A stretch of 64,000 nt of DNA, from positions 1 through 64,000 of the forward strand of contig NZ_CAMHSK010000014.1 in NCBI RefSeq assembly GCF_946187725.1, read 5' to 3'. The notes under the pieces were generated by a model. The model was not told the DNA's origin and did not search any database. It saw nothing but the letters and a program-made list of their open reading frames with translations. Made by a program: the position numbers and the translations under genes. Source of the stretch: an uncultured Treponema sp. GTDB lineage: Bacteria; Spirochaetota; Spirochaetia; Treponematales; Treponemataceae. Shown here in pieces: positions 8,608 through 16,723 of the stretch (the stretch's first letter is position 1; each line of letters begins with the position of its first letter).

Positions 8608-9852
8608 ATGAAATTTGCTTGCATAATTACGGCACTATTGTCATTTTTTGCACTTAGTGCTTGTAAAAGTACAAATATTGAAAAAAGTAGGAGCCATATC
8701 GTGGATACAAAAGTAATTGACCAATATATTGATGATTTGATGACAAAATCGACTGCCGAAATTCCTGTCTGGAACATCGAAAAGGCGCGGGCTGGCAAAA
8801 AGTCTGGCTGGGATTACATTGACGGTTGCATGATTATGGCTCTTCTGGAGCTTTACGATACCAGCAAAGACGAAAAATTCCTCAAATTTGCGGATTACTA
8901 CGAAGATTTTAGAATCAGTGATGACGGCACAATCGACGGTTTCAAAAAAGAAGAGTGGAACATCGATTCAATCAACGGCGGAAAGAATCTTTTCCCTCTC
9001 TATGCGCTCACTAAAAAAGAAAAATATCGCCTCGCTCTCGATAAGCTTTACGAGCAGGTAAAATCTCAGCCACGCACAAAAGAAGGCAATTTCTGGCACA
9101 AAGAGATTTACCCGAATCAGGTTTGGCTCGACGGCCTTTATATGGGCTTGCCGTTCTACATGGAATACGATGCAACTTTCAACGGCGGCAAAAACAAGGA
9201 CGACATTTACAATCAGTTCTTCAATGTAGAAAAACTGATGAAAAATCCTGCTGACGGACTTTACTATCACTGCTTCGACAGCTCAAAATCTGCTTTCTGG
9301 TGCGACAAAAACACCGGTCTCTGTCAGAACTACTGGCTCCGTGCGCTTGGCTGGTTCAGTATGGCAATGCTCGACACTTTGAATCATGCTCCTGACAAAG
9401 GAAGCGATAACTGGAATCACTTAAAGCAGATGTTCATCAATCTTCAGGATGCAATGCTCAAAATTCAGGATGAGAGCGGAATGTGGTATCAACTTCCGGC
9501 TTTGCCAGATGTAAAGGGCAATTATCTTGAGACTTCAGGAACTTCAATCTTTGCATATTCTCTTTTGAAGGGCTTGAGGACTGGAATTTTAAGCGGAACT
9601 CCGAACGAAGAATCATACAAATCAGCCGGAATCCGTGCATTTGAAGGAATCTGCAAAAAATATCTCAATACTGATTCTGGAAAACTGAGCCTGGGCGGAA
9701 TCTGTCTCGTTGCTGGCCTTGGTCCTGAGAAAAACCGCCGCCGCGATGGAACGGTAGCTTACTATTTGAGCGAGCCTGTCGTTCAGGACGATGCAAAAGG
9801 TGTCGGCCCGTTCATCCTTGCGTATAACGAATACGCTTTGTTGAAGAAATAA
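8608..9852 (+). CDS. GH105/GH88-type unsaturated rhamnogalacturonyl hydrolase, lipoprotein
   Basis: A 414-residue (alpha/alpha)6-barrel enzyme expected to remove the unsaturated uronic acid that pectate or rhamnogalacturonan lyases leave at the non-reducing end. The N-terminus is a lipoprotein signal with LSAC and C19, so the enzyme should be tethered to a membrane facing the periplasm or surface. The catalytic aspartate is probably D175 in VWLDGLYMG, equivalent to the acid of YteR; the final segment GVGPFILAYNEY is also typical. It fits functionally with the PL9 lyase at 23.7-26.8 kb and KdgK at 13.9 kb although these are not adjacent. Confidence 0.88.
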   Translation: MKFACIITALLSFFALSACKSTNIEKSRSHIVDTKVIDQYIDDLMTKSTAEIPVWNIEKARAGKKSGWDYIDGCMIMALLELYDTSKDEKFLKFADYYEDFRISDDGTIDGFKKEEWNIDSINGGKNLFPLYALTKKEKYRLALDKLYEQVKSQPRTKEGNFWHKEIYPNQVWLDGLYMGLPFYMEYDATFNGGKNKDDIYNQFFNVEKLMKNPADGLYYHCFDSSKSAFWCDKNTGLCQNYWLRALGWFSMAMLDTLNHAPDKGSDNWNHLKQMFINLQDAMLKIQDESGMWYQLPALPDVKGNYLETSGTSIFAYSLLKGLRTGILSGTPNEESYKSAGIRAFEGICKKYLNTDSGKLSLGGICLVAGLGPEKNRRRDGTVAYYLSEPVVQDDAKGVGPFILAYNEYALLKK

Positions 9853-9891
9853 GCAGACTTTGGCCGTTAACAATTTGCTTTAAAAATAAAA

Positions 9892-9915
9892 AAGCTTCTG
9901 TCTGTTCAGAAGCTT
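9892..9915 (-). terminator. intrinsic terminator after tRNA-Thr
   Basis: AAGCTTCTG and CAGAAGCTT pair around a 6-base loop, followed on the minus strand by a T-rich run (9881-9891). The A-rich side makes it also usable for the converging GH105 gene. Confidence 0.8.
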
Positions 9916-9919
9916 TGCT

Positions 9920-9992
9920 AGCCGACTGTCGGACTTGAACCAACCACCTGCACGTTACGAGGGTGCTGCTCTACCGGATGAGCTAAGTCGGC
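9920..9992 (-). tRNA. tRNA-Thr (CGT)
   Basis: A 73-base cloverleaf on the minus strand: acceptor GCCGACT/AGTCGGC, D arm, anticodon loop CTCGTAA (anticodon CGT), T loop TTCAAGT. The CCA is not encoded. The promoter TTTACA-18-TATAAT lies at 10032-10061. Confidence 0.93.
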
Positions 9993-10031
9993 GGGAACGG
10001 ATTGCAATAATCAACCGTTATTGTGGAAGAA

Positions 10032-10061
10032 ATTATATCATTTTTTGGCTTTCGATGTAAA
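10032..10061 (-). promoter_or_regulatory. promoter of tRNA-Thr
   Basis: TTTACA (10056-10061), 18 bases, TATAAT (10032-10037) on the minus strand, between the bacteriocin-like gene and the tRNA. Confidence 0.6.
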
Positions 10062-10080
10062 GCCTCTAATGGTATTTTCC

Positions 10081-10545
10081 TTAGTTTACATTTGAAAGAG
10101 CGCCCGTTCCGCCGAGAACTGCTGTTACAGCACCGCCGATTGCACCTCCGACAGCGGCTCCGATTCCAGTACAAATCAAAGCTGCTCCCACGACAATTGC
10201 AGCTCCAATGGCAATTTTCTTCCAGTTGTTCTTGAACCAGCTGCCAATTCCGCCACCTGAAACCATATCAAGTTCTTTTTCGGTAAGTTCAACTGTCTCG
10301 CCTTTGTTCTGGCCGTTTACGGCAGCTTCAAACTGAGCCTGAACGAAATCCATCTGTTCCTGCAATTTTTCTACTTCAAGTTCAGGATAAAACGCGTGAA
10401 GATTTTCAAATGCTTCTTTTGGGGTTGAGGCTGTTTCTACGATTTCAGTTATTTTCTCTACATCGAATTTTTCTGATACTTTCTCGATTTCTGTCTCTGC
10501 GACACCTGCGTTTGCCAAAACTGTTTTCATCTCTGCGTTTGTCAT
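10081..10545 (-). CDS. bacteriocin-like precursor with double-glycine leader
   Basis: A 154-residue protein in two parts. Residues 1-98 are an acidic, helical leader ending ELTEKELDMVSGG, which matches the double-glycine cleavage site (G97-G98) used by C39-peptidase ABC exporters and resembles Nif11-type leaders. The predicted mature part of 56 residues starts GIGSWFKNNWKK, is cationic, and continues as a glycine/alanine zipper with repeated GxxxG and one cysteine (C125), as in pore-forming bacteriocins. No exporter, modification enzyme or immunity gene is adjacent. A GGAG lies 13 bases before the ATG. It sits between tRNA-Thr and a restriction system, in an accessory block. Killing activity is inferred. 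Confidence 0.75.
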   Translation of the reverse strand: MTNAEMKTVLANAGVAETEIEKVSEKFDVEKITEIVETASTPKEAFENLHAFYPELEVEKLQEQMDFVQAQFEAAVNGQNKGETVELTEKELDMVSGGGIGSWFKNNWKKIAIGAAIVVGAALICTGIGAAVGGAIGGAVTAVLGGTGALSNVN

Positions 10546-10612
10546 AATTTTCTAAAATCTCCTTCTATGACTCGCCATTGCTTTTCCGTAATGGTTCAAT
10601 TTTAAGGAAATG

Positions 10613-10703
10613 CCCTACAGGGATGTAGGGTAAGAGCAAAGAGAGAATTTCGTAAGAAATTCTCGTTTGAACAGGAAATACAAGGATGTATTCCCTGTTC
10701 AAA
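10613..10703 (+). repeat. three-hairpin repeat family A, copy 1
   Basis: Three successive hairpins: CCCTACA/TGTAGGG, GAGAATTTC/GAAATTCTC, and TTTGAACAGG/CCTGTTCAAA with an AATACA/TGTATT extension. Related copies are at 15060-15154 and 62632-62724. All three lie in gaps between consecutive minus-strand genes. Confidence 0.8.
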
Positions 10704-10752
10704 TATTTATACGAAGGAGTTTGAGGGAAGGCTAAAAAAAATCAGAATCTTT

Positions 10753-11754
10753 TTAAATTCTGTCGCTATAAGGCAGTGATTTTATATAATTTTCCATGAA
10801 AATGTAATCAGGCGTGCCGTCTTTTGTGGTCGGAAGTTTTAACACAGTATTTTTGATAATATCCATTTTGAACGCTCTGCCATATGAATAGCGATAACTT
10901 TCTTTTCGGAGCAATGTGACGATGAAAAGACCTGTGAATTTATTTAGCCAATCGGCTCTGATAACAACAATATGGTCTCCGCAAATGAAATCATTTTCTT
11001 GATATGAAACTGTGGCAGTAGTATCTCCAATTACGATTGCATTACCACTTTGAATGCCTGTAAGTTCTTGATTTTTGACGAAAGATTTTACACCATTTTT
11101 TTCATCGGTTCTTGTGATGTATGGAACTGAATCTTTTGAATTTGGATCGGAATTTATCAGATAGTCATCATTATAGGCTTGTGCCTTATTAATAGAAGAA
11201 ATTATATCTCCAAAGCGGAATCGTTGCCATTTGCTTGTATCGGGAGAGGCTGGTTTTTTCGTGATTTTTGTTGTAATCAGCTTGTGGTGCAATGATTTAA
11301 TGAAGCACTCCATGAAATTCCAGTCAGGTGAACCGGTGGTCGTTACAGGGAGTTTGATTTTGGATTCCTTCATTTTTTCGAGCGTCCATTTTCGCCCATA
11401 ACAGAATCTGTATTGTTCCTGCTTGATTATCGTGCATAGAAAAAGAGCGTTGTATTTGTTCATCTCCCAGCCTTTTGCATAAAGGACATTTACATCATCG
11501 CTTGCCCAAAAAGGCTCGTCTTGATGAAAGGCTTCTCCGACACTTCCGTTATAGTTTACAGTTATACAGTTTGGTTCCCAAAGCTCATTTTTTGGAATGT
11601 CAATTTTTTCGCGAATACCGTTGTTTTCGCTAATAGCTCCAAGAAAGTTCACATTTCCAGAAATCATATCTGATTTTGTGAGTCTCTTACCTTTTTGAAA
11701 GTCAAATAAATCTCCGAGAGTAAAATAGTTCCAATTTTTGACATCAAGATTCAT
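10753..11754 (-). CDS. DNA specificity subunit of BcgI-like restriction-modification system
   Basis: A 333-residue HsdS-like protein with two target-recognition halves, each opening with a similar segment (FTLGDLFDFQKGKR near residue 10; FRFGDIISSIN near residue 180) and each followed by GNA/NAIVIGD- and FFC-type conserved blocks. It should form the specificity subunit that directs the adjacent nuclease-methylase to a bipartite site. Its start overlaps the end of that gene by 11 bases. Length and pairing match BcgI B (about 341 residues) better than a type I HsdS, which is usually longer than 400. Confidence 0.87.
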   Translation of the reverse strand: MNLDVKNWNYFTLGDLFDFQKGKRLTKSDMISGNVNFLGAISENNGIREKIDIPKNELWEPNCITVNYNGSVGEAFHQDEPFWASDDVNVLYAKGWEMNKYNALFLCTIIKQEQYRFCYGRKWTLEKMKESKIKLPVTTTGSPDWNFMECFIKSLHHKLITTKITKKPASPDTSKWQRFRFGDIISSINKAQAYNDDYLINSDPNSKDSVPYITRTDEKNGVKSFVKNQELTGIQSGNAIVIGDTTATVSYQENDFICGDHIVVIRADWLNKFTGLFIVTLLRKESYRYSYGRAFKMDIIKNTVLKLPTTKDGTPDYIFMENYIKSLPYSDRI

Positions 11755-13609
11755 AAGCCGCTCCGCATTTTACTTTGTATGCCAAAAAATTATTTATCGT
11801 CTGCTGAAAGTCATCCACTGTGAGTGTCGAATAATCTGTTTTCATGTATGCTTCGCAAAGCCATTCATCTTCCCAAGTGACGCTTTTCCGTGCTGTCAAG
11901 CCATCCTCAATATCACGGTTTCGGTAGAGCGTTACCCATTTTTTCTCGATTTCTGTCCATTTGCTGAAAGCGTCGATTCGACCGAGCTTCTTTCGTTTTA
12001 CAAATCCGTCATTTTTGTAGTACCCGAAGAAAGTTTCCTGTGTGCTGTCGTGCGGAGTATGTGCTTCCCAGACCATAACGCAGACCGTTGTTCCCACCGG
12101 ATAGAAAATATCGTCGGGCATTGAGAAAACTGCTTTGAGGGTGTGATGTTTGAAAAGACGCTCGCGAGTTGTCTTGAACTTTGTGCCGATTGCACAGCTC
12201 ATCGGAACGACTACAACCCCAGTTCCACCGGGAGTGAGAATATCAAGCAGATGTTCTGTGAATTCAAGTTCTTCCTTGTCACCCTGTGAATATGGCGGAT
12301 TTATGAGACCGATGTTTATATTCTTTTTTTTGAGTTCCTGCGTGATTTTTTCGTTGAAGCAGTCACCCTTGTAGATATTCGATTTTCCGTCTTTCCGGAT
12401 AATCATGTTCGCAATTGCGAGCGTGTAAAGCCCGTCGTCAAACTCAACGCCGTACAGACCTTCTTTTCGAATTCGCTCAACTTCTTCAGGATTCGCACTC
12501 TTGAACATTCGGCTCATTGCCGTTACAAGGAACGAAGCCGAACCGCAGCAGATATCCACGACCTTGCTGTTTTTGTTTACGCCTGCCAAATCGCACATAA
12601 ACTCCGTGAGATGCTGTGGAGTAAGAACGATGCCGAGTCCGCTTCCGTCTCCGCCAGAATACTTGATGAATTCGTGGTAGAACACGCCCAAAGCGTCAAG
12701 GGTGCTGTCGGCATAATTCATCATAGGCTTGATTTTCATTTCAAGCTGCTCTATGTACCAAGTGATTGAGTTTTTGTGGCCGAGCGGAATTTCCTGAAAT
12801 TTCGTATTGTCCTGCAAGGTCTTGAAAACCTGCTTTATGTAGCTGATTCGCTCGTTTCTTATGTCGCTTTCGGCAAGAACATTTTCGATTGCCGCCTGAA
12901 TATTCTGCATGACGAGTTTGTAAGATGTGAGCGACTGGTAACTCTTACAAAAATCATCGTCATTCAATGCAATTAAAATTCCTGCGATGAAAATTGGCTT
13001 GTGAGATTCGGTGACTTTGATTTCGCGCAAGGCTTCGTGCATGATGATTGCGGTCTCACGAATCTCATCGAGCGAGTATGATTTTTTGATTTTCTTTCCG
13101 TTTATAAGCTCGATGTAGTTTTTTGGTTCAAGAATCAAATCTTGGATTTTCTTCAATTCTTGAAACGAATCAGCTCCCTTCTGCCAGTAGAAAGTGCTTG
13201 CCTTAATCTCGTTTTTCTTTGTTCCGCTCACGGCAACAGCAATTACATTGTATTCTTCTTTTAGGTGCTTTGTGTAAAAGAGAACTCCGTCTACGGCATA
13301 ATCTTTTGGCTTTGAGCAATCTTCGGACTGGTGAAATTTGACAGATTTTTTGCACTCAACCACAATGATTGTTGAGGTAGCGTCATTAAAAGTGATTACA
13401 TATTCAGGTTTTGCTTTTCCACTTCCTGTAACTGAATAATCACTCAGACTACATTCTTTTGGCTTTCCACCCATTTTTTTGAGAAGATTTTCTATTTTAT
13501 CGAGAGATTCACAATCGCCCTGTGGAAAGACATAACCGAACGAATTTTCGCCGATTGTGCATTTCATTTCGCGAAGAGTAAGACTTTCCGTGTACTGCTC
13601 GATTGCCAT
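11744..13609 (-). CDS. BcgI-like fused restriction endonuclease / N6-adenine methyltransferase
   Basis: A 621-residue polypeptide that combines cleavage and methylation. The N-terminal part shows a PD-(D/E)xK-like core, PE69 followed by IIVVECKK with E85 and K87. A helical linker follows, then the N6-adenine methylase: SAM motif VVDICCGSASF (350-360) and catalytic NPPY (437-440). Size and architecture match subunit A of type IIB enzymes such as BcgI (about 637 residues), which cut on both sides of their site. The start has GAGG 9 bases upstream and a promoter at 13627-13655. No separate HsdR is present, which supports the fused type. Confidence 0.88.
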   Translation of the reverse strand: MAIEQYTESLTLREMKCTIGENSFGYVFPQGDCESLDKIENLLKKMGGKPKECSLSDYSVTGSGKAKPEYVITFNDATSTIIVVECKKSVKFHQSEDCSKPKDYAVDGVLFYTKHLKEEYNVIAVAVSGTKKNEIKASTFYWQKGADSFQELKKIQDLILEPKNYIELINGKKIKKSYSLDEIRETAIIMHEALREIKVTESHKPIFIAGILIALNDDDFCKSYQSLTSYKLVMQNIQAAIENVLAESDIRNERISYIKQVFKTLQDNTKFQEIPLGHKNSITWYIEQLEMKIKPMMNYADSTLDALGVFYHEFIKYSGGDGSGLGIVLTPQHLTEFMCDLAGVNKNSKVVDICCGSASFLVTAMSRMFKSANPEEVERIRKEGLYGVEFDDGLYTLAIANMIIRKDGKSNIYKGDCFNEKITQELKKKNINIGLINPPYSQGDKEELEFTEHLLDILTPGGTGVVVVPMSCAIGTKFKTTRERLFKHHTLKAVFSMPDDIFYPVGTTVCVMVWEAHTPHDSTQETFFGYYKNDGFVKRKKLGRIDAFSKWTEIEKKWVTLYRNRDIEDGLTARKSVTWEDEWLCEAYMKTDYSTLTVDDFQQTINNFLAYKVKCGAAYES

Positions 13610-13626
13610 AAGATTACCTCGAAAAT

Positions 13627-13655
13627 ATTATAGTAGATTTGTATGATAGTGTCTA
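13627..13655 (-). promoter_or_regulatory. promoter of the restriction-modification operon
   Basis: TAGACA (13650-13655), 17 bases, TATAAT (13627-13632) on the minus strand, 17 bases before the methylase-nuclease ATG. Confidence 0.7.
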
Positions 13656-13758
13656 TACAAAAAAAGCGGGGCATATGAAAATCTGATTGCCCCATTTCTT
13701 TTTGTCACAAGAACAACTCTCTGTGCTCTCCATAGCTCTGTGAGGATTTAAAATAAAA

Positions 13759-13786
13759 AAAGACTCTCGTATTACCGAAAGTCTTT
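13759..13786 (-). terminator. intrinsic terminator downstream of kdgK
   Basis: AAAGACT/AGTCTTT stem (with further inner pairs) followed on the minus strand by a T run at 13750-13758. It separates kdgK from the restriction operon. A second hairpin, GATAAAAATC/GATTTTTATC, spans the kdgK stop. The rest of 13656-13872 shows nothing else. Confidence 0.75.
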
Positions 13787-13872
13787 CCTAAATCACATAT
13801 AAACAATCTGTGGGTAATTTCTGTCGCTCGACAACTCGTTAGAATTGCCGTTACGATAAAAATCGAAGATTT

Positions 13873-14898
13873 TTATCGCTGAATTCGTCCAGAACCGTCG
13901 CCGCCTGCGAGCTTGTTAACTTCGTCCTCAGAAACCATATTGTAGTCTCCGATGATTGAGTGCTTCAAGCAAGATGCTGCAACTGCCCAGTTGATTGAAT
14001 CCTGCGTGCTCATTCCTTTGAGCTGTGAGTGGATGAGTCCGCCGCCGAATGAGTCACCGCCACCTACGCGATCAACAATCCACATCTCGTATTTCTTTGA
14101 GAATGCGTAGTCTTTGTCGTCAACGTAGAGAAGAGCCTGCCAGTCGTTGCGGTTAGCGTTGATTGATGAGCGGAGAGTGATTGCGACTTTTTTGAAGCCG
14201 AATTTCTCTTTGAGCTGGCGAGCAACTGAAACATAACCGTCGTTGTTCAAAGTTCCCTTAGTTGTGTCAGTTCCTTCAGATTTGATTCCGAACACGTCGT
14301 TTGCGTCGTCCTCGTTAGAGATACAGACATCGACATATTTACAGATTTCTGTCATTGCTTTGCGGGCTTCGTCTTTTGTCCAGAGCTTTCCGCGGTAGTT
14401 AAGGTCACAAGAAGTTGTGATGCCCATTTCGCGAGCTGTTTTGCAAGCTTCGATACAAGCAGTTACCATGTTTGGTCCCAAAGCCGGAGTGATACCTGTG
14501 ATGTGGAACCATTTTGCGTCCTTGAGGATTTCTTTCCAGTTGAATTCTTCTGGTTTTGCGAGCTGAATTGAAGAGCCTGCTCGGTCATAGATACATTTTG
14601 AACCACGCTGAGAAGCGCCTTTCTCGTTATAGTAGATACCAACGCGCGGACCGCCACGAACGATGTACTCTGTGTGAACGCCGTATTTGCGGAGTGAGTT
14701 TACAGCTGCCTGACCGATTTCATGAGTCGGGAGTTTTGTAACGAAATATGATTCATTTCCGTAGTTTGCGAGAGAAACAGAAACATTTGCCTCACCACCA
14801 CCGAATGTTGTTGTCATTGAATCAACCTGCACGAAACGATAATAATCAGCCGGCTGAATGCGAAGCATCAATTCACCAAAAGTAACTACCTTTGCCAT
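13873..14898 (-). CDS. kdgK: 2-keto-3-deoxygluconate kinase (PfkB family)
   Basis: A 341-residue ribokinase-fold sugar kinase that phosphorylates 2-keto-3-deoxygluconate, the product of uronate catabolism, to KDPG for cleavage to pyruvate and glyceraldehyde-3-phosphate. Conserved features are the N-terminal GELMLRI, the substrate-loop FGGGEANVS near residue 32-41, and the C-terminal VDRVGGGDSFGGGLI with the catalytic aspartate. AGGAG lies 8 bases upstream and a promoter at 14932-14960. It gives the pectin theme a catabolic endpoint. The matching aldolase is not in the window. Assignment as KdgK over another PfkB sugar kinase is by overall sequence pattern. Confidence 0.85.
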   Translation of the reverse strand: MAKVVTFGELMLRIQPADYYRFVQVDSMTTTFGGGEANVSVSLANYGNESYFVTKLPTHEIGQAAVNSLRKYGVHTEYIVRGGPRVGIYYNEKGASQRGSKCIYDRAGSSIQLAKPEEFNWKEILKDAKWFHITGITPALGPNMVTACIEACKTAREMGITTSCDLNYRGKLWTKDEARKAMTEICKYVDVCISNEDDANDVFGIKSEGTDTTKGTLNNDGYVSVARQLKEKFGFKKVAITLRSSINANRNDWQALLYVDDKDYAFSKKYEMWIVDRVGGGDSFGGGLIHSQLKGMSTQDSINWAVAASCLKHSIIGDYNMVSEDEVNKLAGGDGSGRIQR

Positions 14899-14931
14899 AG
14901 TCTAAACTCCTAGAATTTAATTATTTTAGAA

Positions 14932-14960
14932 AGTATATGACAGCAAAGGGCCTTTCTCAA
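14932..14960 (-). promoter_or_regulatory. promoter of kdgK
   Basis: TTGAGA (14955-14960), 17 bases, TATACT (14932-14937) on the minus strand. Confidence 0.6.
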
Positions 14961-15059
14961 TTAAAGATTATGCCATGAATTTGTATTTTAGTGACAGAAA
15001 AAGATGTTGGACGCTACCGTGCTTGCGCACGGTCGGGCTTTTCGCGGTTCTAATAAAAG

Positions 15060-15154
15060 CCCGACAGGATGTAGGGTAAAAGCAAAGAGAGAATTTTCTT
15101 CTAGAAAATTCTCGTACGAATCAGAAAATACAAGGATGTATTTTCTGTTCGAAA
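15060..15154 (+). repeat. three-hairpin repeat family A, copy 2
   Basis: Hairpins CCCGACA/TGTAGGG (one mismatch), GAGAATTTTCT/AGAAAATTCTC and CAGAAAATACA/TGTATTTTCTG. It is preceded by a separate stem GTCGGGCTTTT/AAAAGCCCGAC (15032-15064). Remaining gap sequence from 14961 shows no gene. Confidence 0.8.
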
Positions 15155-15214
15155 CAATCCCTAGCGCATTGAACACCGTGGCTCAAGCCAAGCTTCCATA
15201 CAGGACATTTTCTT

Positions 15215-16174
15215 TTAATATTTTGAATCCCCATTTGTTACAGGTAACCCTACATACATTCCTATCATATAATCGTCTTTATTCAAGTAAGAAAGTTCAC
15301 CCCTTAAAGAAATTTTCTGGAGTATTGCTCGAATACCAACATCCCATTTCCATGTAAAACTTGCACCAGAACCTAAAGGAAAATACGAGTCTTCCATTAA
15401 GCAGCCAATTCCACCGCCACCATATACTCCTAAATCAAAATAATTCCAGCCAAACTGCTCACCAATATTTATATCAAAAAGCAAAGCACTGTTTCCGCTA
15501 AGGGCATAATAATCAATCTGCCACATAAAAATACCACTGTGCCATACATCTGCTGTAATTGGCACACTTTCACAACTTAAGGCAAGACCGATTGTTGAAT
15601 CTGCGAAGAGTTTTTCACGAGGTGTTTGGACACCTACAGACCAGATAAGATACAAATCATCATCACTTGCATAAAACTCTTTACCAGTAATAATGTCTTT
15701 GTAATATCTTCCTGCGTTTCTGATGGTTTCTTCCGGGTCACTGGAATTTGCCGTATCGCTTGGCGGCTGTTTATAGCTCCTTTCTGGTGGCAGAGGTAGA
15801 TTATTCAAATATTCAGGGCATTTCGTCAACAGGGGGGAATCATAATTATGATTTGGCCGACATTGAATTTCCTCACCACTTGTAGAAATATATCCGTACA
15901 CAACATATCCACAATTGTCCGTCCAAGTCGGGTCAATCCAAAACTGAACACCATCATCCCTCTGTATCCAAAGCCATGAGTGATGAACAGCCCTCTCACC
16001 TCTTCCATCTGCATGTCTATGTGTTTTTACGGAACGATAACCACCTGCAGCAGGAATTTTAACATAAACTCCGTTTTGCACTGTTGTATAGTTATTACTA
16101 CTGCCTGGATATTGCAAAATAATTGTGTTTGTATCAGAGTGAACCCCTGCAATCCAAACCTGCTGCTCGTACAT
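15215..16174 (-). CDS. transglutaminase-like protein fragment with beta-rich C-terminus
   Basis: A 319-residue ORF. The first ~85 residues contain HHSWLWI and FWIDPTW, the His and Asp motifs of transglutaminase-like cysteine peptidases, but the nucleophilic cysteine segment that normally precedes them is missing. The last ~150 residues are rich in alternating aromatic and glycine residues like an outer-membrane beta-barrel. The open frame begins directly after the TAA of the upstream ORF in the same frame, with only 21 bases and no ribosome binding site before the first ATG. I read it as a 5'-truncated gene, or as part of a gene split by a stop; it may not be expressed. Confidence 0.5.
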   Translation of the reverse strand: MYEQQVWIAGVHSDTNTIILQYPGSSNNYTTVQNGVYVKIPAAGGYRSVKTHRHADGRGERAVHHSWLWIQRDDGVQFWIDPTWTDNCGYVVYGYISTSGEEIQCRPNHNYDSPLLTKCPEYLNNLPLPPERSYKQPPSDTANSSDPEETIRNAGRYYKDIITGKEFYASDDDLYLIWSVGVQTPREKLFADSTIGLALSCESVPITADVWHSGIFMWQIDYYALSGNSALLFDINIGEQFGWNYFDLGVYGGGGIGCLMEDSYFPLGSGASFTWKWDVGIRAILQKISLRGELSYLNKDDYMIGMYVGLPVTNGDSKY

Positions 16175-16195
16175 TCCTTTTGAGTTGTAATAATT

Positions 16196-16723
16196 TTATG
16201 GATAAATTCCATGTTGCTTAGATATGCTTCCATTAAAACAAAAACCAAAGTATAGTAAATCATTATCAAGAACAACATACTCTGTATCATCATAACCGTT
16301 AAAAACATCATATACTTTCGTTATATACTTATATTTGACACTATAGGTATTTCTATAAGGAAAATTTTTTACTATACTGGAAAAAGAATTAAATATTCTG
16401 TCATCATTTTCTGAATCAGCAGGCAAGAAGTATATTTCTATTATTTTTCCTTTGTCATTAAAATAATAGTTTATATAGTCAAAAAATAAACCTTCATATT
16501 TTACACCTCTTGCTTGAATACAATTTTTGTTTTGTTCAGCAACATTCCATTTTATTCCCCATATTCCTAATTGTTTTTTTACTTGTGTTATTGTAGATGC
16601 TTTTGTAAATCCCATAACATTCAAAGGCTGTTTTGAATAGCTATATCCTTGAGTTGGAACTGATTGTGCATATAACTGTAACAATAGCACCAAGAAGATT
16701 ATTATTGAAAAAACTTTTTTCAT
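16196..16723 (-). CDS. small secreted protein of unknown function
   Basis: A 175-residue protein with a clear signal peptide (KKVFSIIIFLVLLLQLYAQ, cleavage near residue 20). The rest is rich in Tyr, Asn and Lys and I do not recognise a family; a motif such as GFTKASTITQVKKQLG is followed by predicted beta strands. Its ATG overlaps the stop of the upstream ORF (ATGA), indicating translational coupling. Its own TAA is the only thing separating it from the following 319-residue ORF, which continues in the same frame. A+T content is higher than in the surrounding core genes, suggesting acquired DNA. Confidence 0.65.
   Translation of the reverse strand: MKKVFSIIIFLVLLLQLYAQSVPTQGYSYSKQPLNVMGFTKASTITQVKKQLGIWGIKWNVAEQNKNCIQARGVKYEGLFFDYINYYFNDKGKIIEIYFLPADSENDDRIFNSFSSIVKNFPYRNTYSVKYKYITKVYDVFNGYDDTEYVVLDNDLLYFGFCFNGSISKQHGIYP

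Noticed and set aside
10613-10703. CRISPR-like repeats
   Set aside because: Copies are tens of kilobases apart, not regularly spaced, and no cas genes are present.
9920-13609. Classical genomic island integrated at tRNA-Thr
   Set aside because: The accessory genes lie on the 5' side of the tRNA, no integrase or duplicated tRNA end is visible.
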